From Diprion similis (taxonomy: Eukaryota; Arthropoda; Insecta; Hymenoptera; Diprionidae): 64,000 nucleotides of DNA. The translations under genes and the position numbers were made by a program. The notes beneath the pieces are model-generated. The model made no database searches. It was not told where the DNA came from and was given only the letters and a program-made list of their open reading frames with translations. The stretch spans positions 868,001 to 932,000 of the forward strand of contig NC_060105.1 of the NCBI RefSeq assembly GCF_021155765.1, read 5' to 3'. Positions 39,969 to 51,900 of the stretch are shown piece by piece; position 1 is the stretch's first letter, and every line of letters starts with the position of its first letter.

Positions 39969-42900
39969 GCTGCAGCGGCGTAGGCACCTCGTGGAGTGGC
40001 GGCGGGGGGACGAGAAGAGAGAGACAGGGCATGCAGGAGGCTGAGGAAGTGGCAGTGGTAGTGGCACTGCCAATGGTAGTGGTAATGGTAGTAGTGGTAG
40101 TTGACGGTGGCGGTGGGGCTTCCTTTCGAACCGAGCCCGTTGGACCTTCAGTCCCCCTCGGTGCCTCCGGACGGCGAAGATGCAACTGTGCCGGCGAACG
40201 ACTGTACCGCCTCGTATCTAGGCCCCCACCCTCTCATCCCCGGCCCCCTCGGTACCCCCACCAGACATTCCACACTCCAGCCTCAACACACAGTTGACGT
40301 CCCCGTCCCGTGCGATCGTAACGACATCGCCGCGAGCCCCGAAGACCTCTTCTTCCCGAAGGAAACGCGCGCGCCAAGTCTTGGTCCCGGAAATGTGAAA
40401 ACGGCAGTGATGACGGCCCGGCGGTCCGAGTACCGCAGATCGTGTTGGTAGATTTACTGGTTTGCGTTTTGAAGATAATTAGAAAGTGGTTCGGGTTCTC
40501 GTGTGGTGAGGTGCTGTGTCTGCAGTTGTGGTTCCGGACGGACACGTCGTTTCTTACCGAGCCCTTCGAACCTTGGCGGTCATTACAAAGTTCAAGACGA
40601 GAACGTGGCATGAGGAAGTCCCTCGACAGTCTCGCACTTTCAGCGATTATGGGACGGCTTGGGAGGAACTCGCAAGCAGCCACGACTACCAGGCCCATAT
40701 TTAGGGTCCATTATCAAAAGCTCGTCGATGAGTTTGCCCAGCCGCAAGATCAACTCGAGTTTATGCCCGCTTTGCCCGACTACATGTCATACTGCTGCCG
40801 TCAGTGTGGGCACACTCAGAAGCTTAGAGTAAGTTTTACTATCCTCAACGTCCCAATCATAAGCCACCGTAACGGGTTCAGACCATGAAATATCTGCGCA
40901 TTTCTCGACTCTTCATGTTAACGTAATATCCATACTCATATGGAGAGTCTTGCGCGCCAAGTACGAAACCCTGCGTTCCATCCATTCGCAAAGAACTCTG
41001 GACCATTGCTCGTGGGTTCTCTGGTTGGTTGGTTGGTTGGTACCGTGTCGAAGCGGGTTGCTCGTTGCCCGCCCACGCGGCGCCCGACGTTTCTTGTACA
41101 CAACTGGAAAGCCGAGTAGTTAGTTATACTCTGTAATCCATCCACGCTTATACCGTAGACCAGCGCACGCGGTGGAATGGTCGGCTGAAAAGTGGGCGTC
41201 AGTGTCCCCCAGAGAATTTCGACACTCGTGCAAATACGCGTCCTGATGTGATCGAAGGTATTCTAATATAATCACCATCCAATCGTACCACCGTCTGGCT
41301 TTCGCTGTACCACAAACTACTGTAGTGACGTGGCGTTTAGTAGAGGTAATATAACTGGTACAGTGTAGCACGTGTCGAGTAACATGCCATCGTCAAACCC
41401 ACTTAATCTCCAAGGGCTCATAATGGTTTCAGCGTTTCAGTTATCTCGGTGACTCATACGAACGGTGCGGTCTTTTTTTTTCTTTTCGCAACACTGTAAA
41501 TTCTATACCAAGTTAAATTCTCACGGCCGATGGGAATACAGGGTTTTTCTAGCCGACTGCCCGGATATTCCGTACCTCCTTGCGTACGGACGTCGTTGCG
41601 AGGAGGCGAAGGTAATTTGCTCGGGACAAGTACACGGCACAATTATGCGGACCACGCGGAACGATGCGAACCAGCTCCGCAAATGACGACTCCCAAGAGA
41701 TGCTGAGAGGAGAAACGAGGATCGAGGTAGATGCCCGCCGAGATTCCTCCTATCCAGGAGTTTGCAACCTCCTGGTGTATTTGTGCATTTGTATATCTCC
41801 GCACACGCGTGACTTGAACGGGTTTAGTCGATCGGAATACAAAGTTCGGTTAAAAACTGTGCCTCCGAGTCACGTAGGCATGCCTATAACGTCGTCAATA
41901 TGTGGCTCGTATTGAGAAGAGTCAGGCTGAGACCCACGCTGTCTTCTAACTGTTTTATAATTTTATTGCAGAAATGCCAGCTGGTGAAACTCCAGGTGTC
42001 ATGTTCTCGTTGCTGACCATGCATACATGGCGTCTTTTGAAAAGATATATAGTTAATGCATACGTTATTGCTCCGATGATGAGATGATAATGTTGATGAA
42101 ATTTATACGTGTACACACGTTGTTGTATAACAGGATTCAAATGATTATCTCAGACTAGTAATTGGAGTTTCATACTAGACGAGTGAAGAGTGACAGTGTG
42201 TTCCCACAGTTGGAAGCGCCTCGTTGGCTCCGGAGATAAAAAGATAATAAGTGTGTCGGTCCAACCGCGTTGAGAAACAAACCGCGCACACGGTTGATAA
42301 TTGTTATCGCAGTTGAACCGTGAACTTGTCCAGCTGGAAGTTGGGACCTGGTTACTGTCCAGCGTTCGCCATCTCGGCAATTAGAGGTAATTGCGACGTT
42401 AATTTATCGCGCCAACATACTATAATAAGACTTCCAAGCCTATAATCCATGAGACTACTCACTTCGCGTGGGCTGAAAAGAGTCCCGAGAGTATAGAATG
42501 AATTGATCGCCTTTTAAAGTTCGTTGAGCTTTCGGTTCTATCGAACCTTGTCAGCGCGGATTCGTTGTAGTGAGTTCACAGGTCCCGCGCGGTTGATGCT
42601 CGGTCGAATTCTTAAAACGAAACGAAACGAATCGAGACGAAACGAGGAGAGGATGCATGTCTGGCTAACAATAAGTTAAAAGAGACCGGAGGAATTTATA
42701 TTCGACATAGTTGTGTACCATTGTGTGCGATGATAATATGATATCTATCTCTCTCTCTCTCACTCGTGCACAAAAGCAGCACGCATTATTGCCAGGGCAC
42801 TTGACGACTATAATGGAGCTAGGACCCAGGGCATAATATGAACTCCGAAACGAAGCCAAAAGTTACACCTGGTCTCCTGTAAAGGCTCGAGTTCTTCAAC

Positions 42901-45900
42901 GTGCCATTATAGACCCTTGTGGGACTCAATATAACAACGATATATAGCCGCGCAACCTCTCGAGTACCGAAACGAGAATTATATATATATATTTCCAAAG
43001 AATTTGCGAGTTCCTCTATGTGACTAGTCGCATCTACCTGGGCCTCGTGGTCCTTGTGCCAACATACATGTGCGTGCCTCGTGCATACGCACAATGGGTG
43101 ACTTTGAGCTCTCGAGTTACAATAAGGGTCCTTTTTACCGACTCCCTACTGCTACCCAAAGACCCTTCGAATTCTATGGGGAGTGTACGAGGATATAATT
43201 GACACTATCCAGCGGTTTCGAATGCCGAAGCGCTGTCGAGCTTCACCGATTGTCAAAATATCCCTGATTTGTGAACCAGTCCTTTGGATCGGGGTGAAAA
43301 ATATTCTCCAAGTCTCGAGCTACTGATCGTCGTCACTTGAACACCGTCCGTCAGCTGGGCGGTCGGTATAATTCTGCTGGGGAGGTAATTGATGCACATT
43401 CGCGACTTAATTAACTGCATGGCGAACTGTTTCAGGGTGACCTGCATGCGAGCTAGAATAACGGGTCGACCGTTGCCCAAGCTGCAGGTTTAATTTCATC
43501 AGTCAGAATTCTACTAATGAAACTGTAGCCTTGCCTGGTTACGCTGTGTCGGGTTTTCATTGTTTTCGGATCTTCGTATTCGTACCGTCATGTCATGGAC
43601 ATACGCACACGTGGTCGCCACTCTTGCCCTCCTTGTCTCTCTCTCTTTCTCTCTTTCTCTCGACCCAGCCACGTTGTTCCTACACCCGACCCACGCTCTC
43701 CTCTCCTCTCCTCTCCTCTCCTCTCCGTCTCGGCTATACTTATACATACCAAGCAATCCTTGTACATACTTGGTTCTCACGGGGGAGTCAGGACTGCGGT
43801 ATCAGGATACGCCGCCTTGAGGATACAAGCTCTCGGAAATAATAACGAGGTGCGAAACGCGCGGTTGCAGGTTTTTGGCCAGACACGCTTCTTTACACTT
43901 TCGACCTTGTTAAAGAAACTTTTATTTTCCTCAAACGCACTTTTGAATTTGTTTTATATGTATATATATATATATATTCGGCGGGGAATAACGTATGTTG
44001 GTCGACCCGCGTCGATATAGGTATTACACTACTTGGCAAGGAATGGAAGAATCCGGAAATTTAAGTTCCCTCGAGCCTTTGGGGAAGGCTCTAACTCCTT
44101 GCCAACCTTCTTTGCCGCATGCGCTTCGTCAAAGCTCAAAGCTTTTATTTCCTCGCTTCGGGAAAATATTTCACGTCAAATTTTTTCAATATGCTTACCT
44201 ACTTATTCGCGAGGCAAGACCTGCCGATACGAAGTCTCGGTTGAACGAACGAGGGACAAACCGCTTTTTCGATTGATACATAATAATAGCCACATAAACT
44301 TATCGAACTGGAATGCAAATTTGTTGCTATAACGGCATTTTGAATATAAGTATAACGAAAACGAAATTTGAGATCTGGTGCAGAGGTCAGATATTCCAGG
44401 TCATAAAATCGTGTTTTAGAACTTTTTGTGGAAGTTCATAATTGATTGATTTCTACTCCCTTAGACTGACGGACGACTTTATTATGTATATTTTACATTA
44501 GAAATCTCAAACTTGGCAATACTTTTGGTTATAAAATATCTTGGTCACTATTTTTTTCCATCTCAAAGTCGTGTAGAGCGAATGAAAAAGGTGTATCTTA
44601 TCGTGTGCGATTTAAATAGGAAACCGATAAGTCTATCCAGTAACGGGTTTCCCCGTTACCCTTCCTTTTCCTTTCAACACTCTGAGAGCGCGTGTGTACT
44701 TTAGGCAAGGAAGTAAACGACTGGAGAGAAAAAGGAAGAAATCGGGATGAATTAAATCGGATTAAGCGAATTTTATTTGCAGTTAAAGCAGCATCGTTGC
44801 GCTGCAGCCGGAGGTAAACACAGGAGATTGGAAATTAACTCGCGGAGTCATTCCGGAAACGTGATGTATGAAAAACGAGGATGAAAAAAAAAGGAAATAA
44901 GCGGAATCCCAGGAGCCGTCGAGGACACGGGAAACGTCCCTGTTTTCCGTTGGTCGCGTAATTTCCCAAAGGCGTGAACGGCGCCGCTCCAGGCCACTCG
45001 CCGGCTATAATTACTGATCAAAGGGACCCTGGAAGACTTTGCTCGATACTCTGCAGGCTCGGTGCTCAGGCACAGCGTCACTTCGATCACTGCACCATAG
45101 GCCCCGGCTCATTTGCCACACGTAAATTCTAATATCGCACGGCTCGACTCTACCTACCACCTAGAAAGCTCTGATATTCACTCAAACGATTTTCCACTCC
45201 TTTGCTTCTTTGGCTCCCTCCTCCCCCTTCACTGCTCCTGCGAATCCTCCTCACCGCGTTGTCACCGCTAGCGCAATTCCTCCTCCTTCAGCTTCGTATT
45301 ACGTAATATAGTTATTCCGGTATCACGATTGACGAATTAACGACTTCTTCCATAGCTTCCTAGATAATAATTCTATTCATTATGCCAACAACCAAGCACT
45401 GCGTACAATCATTTTTTATTTATTACGACTGACAATGAGAACTATGAGAAGTTGTAGTCTACTGATTAGATCGTGTTACAATAATTGTCCAGAAGATCTG
45501 TGTAGATACAAGCAGAGTCCCATTCTAGGTAGAAAAATGTTCTAAATTTGCAGATCTCCGTCAAAAAGCATGTAATAATAAAAACGATAGCAGCTTTCTT
45601 TCACAGGCTGAAATTGCTACGAGTCAACGATCACTGTTATAAATTTGACGTTTTTTTTTTTCTTCTCATTCAATATCAGTCTACATAGTAACTAGGACTT
45701 AGCATTGTCAATTCGTCGCCATTCTTCACCGACCCTTGTTAAATGAAAAATTTTTCTACAGGCCAAAGACATACAAGATCGAGACATAAGTCGCGCTTAC
45801 CCTCGCGAGATTGCATCCTGCGGGACGTAATAAACAGTATCACCGTCTCCCTCTTCCCGCTCGTATCGTCTCGTTTCTCTCTCCGACATCCGCTCGCTAC

Positions 45901-48900
45901 GCGGACACATCCATATCTCTGTAGTAATGGTCAGATATTGGACTTACATTGTAGGTGTGCGCCTGTACACGACACCCCCCCCCCCCCCCTCTGGGGGTTC
46001 GACGATGCTGTCGCTTTCAGCGGAGGCTTCTCTCTCTCCTCTCTTATCCTCCCTCTCCTCTTCTCTTCTCTCCTCTCCTCTCCTCTCCTCTCTGCGACGC
46101 CGGGCCTCAGGAACGGGAGATATGGCCGTGACCGCGTGGTATGCCAGGAATGTAGCCCGTCACGCCAGAGCTCAGCATCCGCCGGGCCGCCGTCCGTGCT
46201 CCAGGACCTTAGCCGGTCCGTGCCTAACCCAACCCTGCCAGCCGGCCGGCCGGCCAGTCCTCCACTCATCTCATCTCCTCTCCTCTTCTCTCATCTCCTC
46301 TCATCTCCTTTTCTCTCATCCCCGGCAGCCCGATGTCATGAACAATGCCAAAAACACCTGGCCCCGGTGCCGAACCTCCCCAAAAGAGATAATGGGATAC
46401 CCGAGTGCAGCAGAGTCTAAGCGGACGGACAGGTGCTCCAAGGATATCCTCAAATCTCTCGTGGTCGCACCTTCCAAACAGACTGGGATCGTCCTGGTGC
46501 AGAAAAAAGGAAAACCACAACGAACCGGGGTGAGGAAGGGAGTTCTGATTACCCACGGCCAGGTCCTGCCTAAGCTCAGCCTCTTCAAGACACCTTCGAA
46601 AGTCTCCTCATCTGTGCATGCACGGACTGCCGAAGATGTGGTGGTCCCCGAAGTGATGTCGGGAGAAATCAATCAGGGGACGTCAACACCTGCAGCCCCT
46701 GCGCGTTTACGTCTTTTCTGTGTAGATGCAGGTATCGGAGACGTTGGTTTTAATGTATGAGGTCCACAAGATGGAACGTACCTCTGCCTTTTGGTTTAAT
46801 AATACTTTATCGCAGTTGATGAAACTTTTGTCTAACTCTACGCGATGAGGAATCTGAGTACATAAATAATCATATTAAAAATTACGAAAATCGACGACTC
46901 AAAGTATTACAAACGAGTTTATTTTTAAATAGTGACACTCTGGTTACGTTTCGCGCCCTCGTATCTCGACATCGTGATTATCGCAGCTGGCAGTAATGAG
47001 TGGAAGAGCTTTGAAGAAATAATGATCACTTTACCGGCGTGAGGATCCCACGAAGCTCTTTTCCACGTGACATTTAACAACAGCATTCGACCGCGTATAT
47101 GAAGAGAATATTTTCTATTGAACGATGAGATACTGGCTGCATCCACAAAGCATATATCAACCCCTAGATTCCATCCTCCGTTTCTTTGGGAACATGCAAG
47201 ACGATGCCCGTACAATTGAGACGCGGTGAGGCTCGTATCTCGACGTACGGTCACATTGTGGGGACTTGACCTGGTTTCTCTGTCTCTGCATCACGAATGG
47301 AGTCACGGAGTGTCGGTGGTAGAAGCTCGTTGAATTTTTCCTTGCCTCGTTATACCGCGGACGACGGTGAAAATTGCTTTGATATCTTCAGCTGTATAAG
47401 ATTTCACAGACAAACGACCCGCCGCCTCGGCGTCTGGGACCACCTTCAGGTCGATGTCTTTCTCCGGATATCCCGAGCTCTGCTCCGCTGCAGACGATCC
47501 TCGAAGGTCGCGGAAGCTCGAACCATCCTTTGGCACCCCCGACCCTCCTCTTCTCGATGTCCTCCAACCATCCTGCCTCTCTGCACCCATTGTCACCTCT
47601 CCTCCAACACGCGTGCCTTGCTCTTGAAGCGTGTAACAATATTTAGAGAGTTTATCGGCATCGGGGCAACGCAGCCACACATATTGTTACCCGAAGGTAA
47701 GGGAGGGGTGAAATTGCTCTTCATGTTCAACCCTCAAGGGTTGTATTTAAGCAGGTTATCGCGATAGTAGGTATACACTGGCGTATGTGCAAGCCTATCC
47801 GTATACCCATCACACATTACCTTCGCCTCGGAATCGAGGTAAGAAAACACCGGAGTGTGTGGAAATGGAGTAATGGGAACTCGGCGTGTAATCGTTACCA
47901 TGGAAAATTTTGGAAGTGCTTATCTTCCTCTTATTTGCATGCCTGTAGGTAAATACGATTATCTGCGCAGGTATGATATTATACAGAGGCGTGTATGAAG
48001 GGGTGTCGGGATTCGCTGCACGTGGCCGTAATTGAAATATCTGAATCCCTCCGCGTGTCTGAGTTGACCTCAACCTCTCGAGCTGGAAAATTATCCGACC
48101 GAGTAATTCCAGGACTCGAGCTGGCAAGCGCGCGTCAGGAACGTTAATGTATTCTCGGTCCCATACCGATCGTTGTGCATGAGAGACCATTTCGGCAGGT
48201 CTGAATGGGGCGCAGCCATGAAATGCCATTGGACCTGCGTAAAGCGACCGACGAAGCGCCCACTGATTAATTATCGACTTGTAATGTCCGATTACCTGGG
48301 TTCAAACGATCCGAGTGTGAATGCAGGTATGCTGAGAACTGTGGCTCATTCGTTGCGAGCAAAGAGCAAATGTTACTCGCGTATCACCTTTTTTCCCATC
48401 GCCCTTCTTCACTCGTCACAGGGCTGACTCGAATGTTCTGTACACACATACGACATGACATACAAAGCCACCGCCGTCTAGACGCGAAACGCATGCAGTG
48501 CTGCAGGAAGAGTAATATGTCGGGACCTTTTTGTCGGTTTGTCTTTTTCAACCATCGGTAGGGAGGTGAACTTCTCCTCCTGCAGCTACCGCATGCCATG
48601 CCGCGAACCAACATGATATAACGTATAAGAAGAAGGCACGCGTGGGTAGATGTGCGTCCTGAATGTGTAATAGGCACTCGCGGGTCTGCATTTAGAAAAG
48701 CCCTTCCTTCATCCTAGAGTAAACATACTCGTGGATTCATACTTGCCCCCCGCCCTCACCCCCGACCTCCTCCTCCTTCTCCTCCTCCTTCCGGCAACCC
48801 TTCAAGAGGTTAAAACCACTCGCGGTAACTAGGAGGAACAACGGAAGTGATATGGACCTGCGGATGCCGGGCGTACGAACCTGCGTACATGCAAATACGA

Positions 48901-51900
48901 CATGATGTGCAAAGCAGCCACGGGGTGTGGCGCAGGATTCCGTGGCTGACGAGGACGGTATCCCATCTCGATATCGCTGATTTCATTTCTTTTGTAATAT
49001 GTTATAGTAGACTAAAAACTAAGCGACACGTATTTTTTTAAAGGGGTGAACCCGCTCTTTAAAGTAAGGCATGTCAACGTGCGATTTAGCAGTTTCACCC
49101 ACAAGAACATAATAGTTTTTAACCAATCCAACTGGAGATGTTTTCTCATAACGAGAAATGAAAAATATAATTTTCTCCAGTCATAAAAAAAAAACTAACT
49201 GGCAAAACGCTCCTTGACATGCCTTAATTTGGAGGGTAGTTTCACTCCCTTAAAGTGCCTAATGGCAAAAATCGTGTCGCTTAATTTTTAGTCTACTATA
49301 ACGTATTACAAAAGAATTAGAATGAATCTCAGTAAAGAGGTTCGAAGTACGTACAGTTTTTCATTTTCCAAACTTTCGTACCATGTGCGAATGTGTCCTT
49401 GGCTTGGATTAAATTTTGAGGTGGAGTTTGTTTGTATTGTTTTGTTTTTCATACACAGTCTCACACTGGTACGAAACTAGCAAAGTTTGATAAGTACCTG
49501 TGGCAAATCCCGAGCGAGGCTCCGCCGTCTTCGTCGTTTTTGCCGCATGTATACTGGCCGCAAATTAACATTTCTTAAATTACAAATGGAAATGTATTCT
49601 TAGTCACAGGGGAAACTAATTTTATATGCAATATGAAAGTAATTTATGGTAATTTAAGCTTTCGAAGAAATTTACGTTTGAACACTGCTATATAATATTC
49701 GATTACGGCACCGATGTAACGCGGATAAAAATATGTGACTGAAATTTTATCGACTATACAATTTATTTTTGAGTTTCTAATCACGAAAGAAAAACTAGCA
49801 AAAATTACTGTATAAATAATTTGTACATTCCTTCGGAAGGTCGTGCTGTTATCAATCGGATCAAATTACACGTTAATTGCAAAAGCAAAGGCTCCGAAAG
49901 TTAACGTGAACATTGCGTCGAAACGTTCGCCAAAGGGAAGTTAGAAATTGCAGCTGCATACGAAGTTTGCTTGCTACTTGTAAGACCTGTCTGCAGGCGA
50001 AGCTAATAAGGCTAATTAGGCTCCCTCATCTTTCCACATAAATATTTACTCATTAGTTTCCACCCGGGATATTGAGCTGGTTTTTTTTTTACAACACTTA
50101 ATTCGCATTGCCTGGATGCGGGACAAAGTTGTCATTTCGCGGTAACTCAGGGTGATTGATTTGCAGAAAGTAACAACAAGTTATATATGCTTTGATATTA
50201 CGTAAAATCCTTTTTCAGGAATGTATTCAGGTATAAAGCGTATCCCCTTGATTTTCGATGCAGACGAATTCCGGGCCAAGGTTGAGGCAGGTGTCTGGAA
50301 TTAGAGATTTTTCAGGCAAGCGTAGGTATTATACGTTTTTGGCTGCAGAAGACCCTGCGGCGTCTGCAGGTGCAACGTTAATCAAGTTGTACTCCATCGC
50401 TGCCTCCTCGTATACTATGAGAAAGACGTTTATCGATCAAATCCGCTTCATCCTGTTTAAAACTTGTTAGTCTGATAAAGGAAATCTTCGCTGTTTCAGG
50501 CCGAGGAACTGAATACTATTGTCGGAAATGCATTTCGTATGGCGTACGCGGCACAACTACAGAGGCAACCGATCCTCCAGGAGGTGATCTCGCCCCAACC
50601 GACTCCTGCCCGTCGCAAGGATCGACCGGAACGAACGATAAACTTGGTGAGAATGATCAACACCGATCAACATTCCCTGACAGATTCCGTTTTCAATGCT
50701 CCATTTATCACTCGGCGAAGTCGAGGAACGTTTTGAAACTCGACATACCGCAGGCAGTTCGCTACTCTCGAACGTTTGCTTGTCATTTTAACGAGACAAG
50801 GCTCGAGCTTGATAAAAGACGATGACCACTCCATGCGGCGAAAAAATGACCCAATTCACGTGACACGCGTTGCTCTTATACAACACTCGAGACACTTCAA
50901 TTACTGATCTAATATCGCCTCCTCTTCTCCTTCTCTTCTAGAGCAAACAGTCGACGCGAGGCGGCGACTCGAACGATAAAAGCACAATTTTCTGGCCCCA
51001 GAGTGTATTGGCACCGACGCCACGAGGCGGTGGTGCACCACCCTCGACAGCGGAGATGAACGTCCAGCTCGGTAGCGCCGGCTCTCCAACCTTGCGCTTA
51101 TCTACTGTCAAGGTGAGAGTATATTGGTATCGTTGGTTTTTACGTCGTATCGAAAGACAGAAAATAGTCGAGCGCAGATGTTGAAACCCCAAACCCTCGT
51201 ATTTCACCCCCCAGACCCCGAATTCGATCCCCGGACTGAGGCCGTCGCACAACTTCAACAACGTCCTGGGACCCATAACGAACGAGGATGGGCCGAAGAG
51301 TATCTCCCAGCAGAGCACGCCGAGCAGCGACGAGAGCAACTCGCCAACGGAGCTCAACTCCTACAAGAGATTGACGGACAAACCGCCCCTGATAAAACGG
51401 CTGACGATGGGCCTCGCCGGGGGACGCGATGTCCTGGGTACCAACGGCGAGGACGACAGCTGCCCCCTAGTAAGTGCCGGCAGCACGCCCACCAGTCCCA
51501 GCAACAGACCCCGCTCCGGAGGATACGTCAACGAGGCGATCATAGACTCGGAGGGAACGCGGACGAGCTACAACAAGATCACCTGCGCCGCCGAGAACCT
51601 CGATAACACGATCAATTCGTCGATAACTGCGAAAAACTTCAACGCCGAGAACAACAGGTAGGTATTATTTAAGGACCTAGTTAGGGCGCTGCAAAAAGCG
51701 ATTTTTCAAGGATTTTTCAGGAAGAAAAATTTGAATTTACTACTATAAAAATCGATTTTCAGAAAATTCTGACTAGGTGTAACCCTTAATTATTAATAAT
51801 CGTGGGAATTTTTCTGAAATTAATGTGATCACGATCGCGTCGTGACCCCGGATTGTTATTTCCGTACCTACGATATTTCCAGGATAAGTCACAACTCGCC

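Larger units (their letters stand above)
33281..50499 (+). other. Giant intron of the PTB-SH2 gene (about 17.2 kb)
   Basis: The intron runs from GTGAAT at 33281 to CTGTTTCAG at 50499. It contains many microsatellites, a stop-poor CpG-rich block around 39.7-40.9 kb, open frames without recognisable domains around 46.3-47.8 kb, and a foldback element at 48987-49316. I recognise no protein family in it, so nested genes remain possible but unsupported. Confidence 0.6.

Noticed and set aside
39664..40185. Minus-strand 173-residue frame with poly-Gln, resembling a transcription-factor fragment
   Set aside because: The Gln run is a (CTG)n array read backwards and the Thr run is the GGTAGT tract. 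There is no DNA-binding or other domain and no splice context.
45927..46760. 277-residue plus-strand open frame as a whole gene
   Set aside because: The first half is translated (CTCTC)n microsatellite and poly-C. Only the last 140 codons are non-repetitive and no family is recognisable, so it is kept as a low-interest observation rather than a gene.
49347..49495. Another possible inverted repeat around TTTCGTACCA near 49374 and its complement near 49467
   Set aside because: Only about ten bases pair well and the remaining alignment needs large gaps, so it is too weak to call next to the clear foldback at 48,987.
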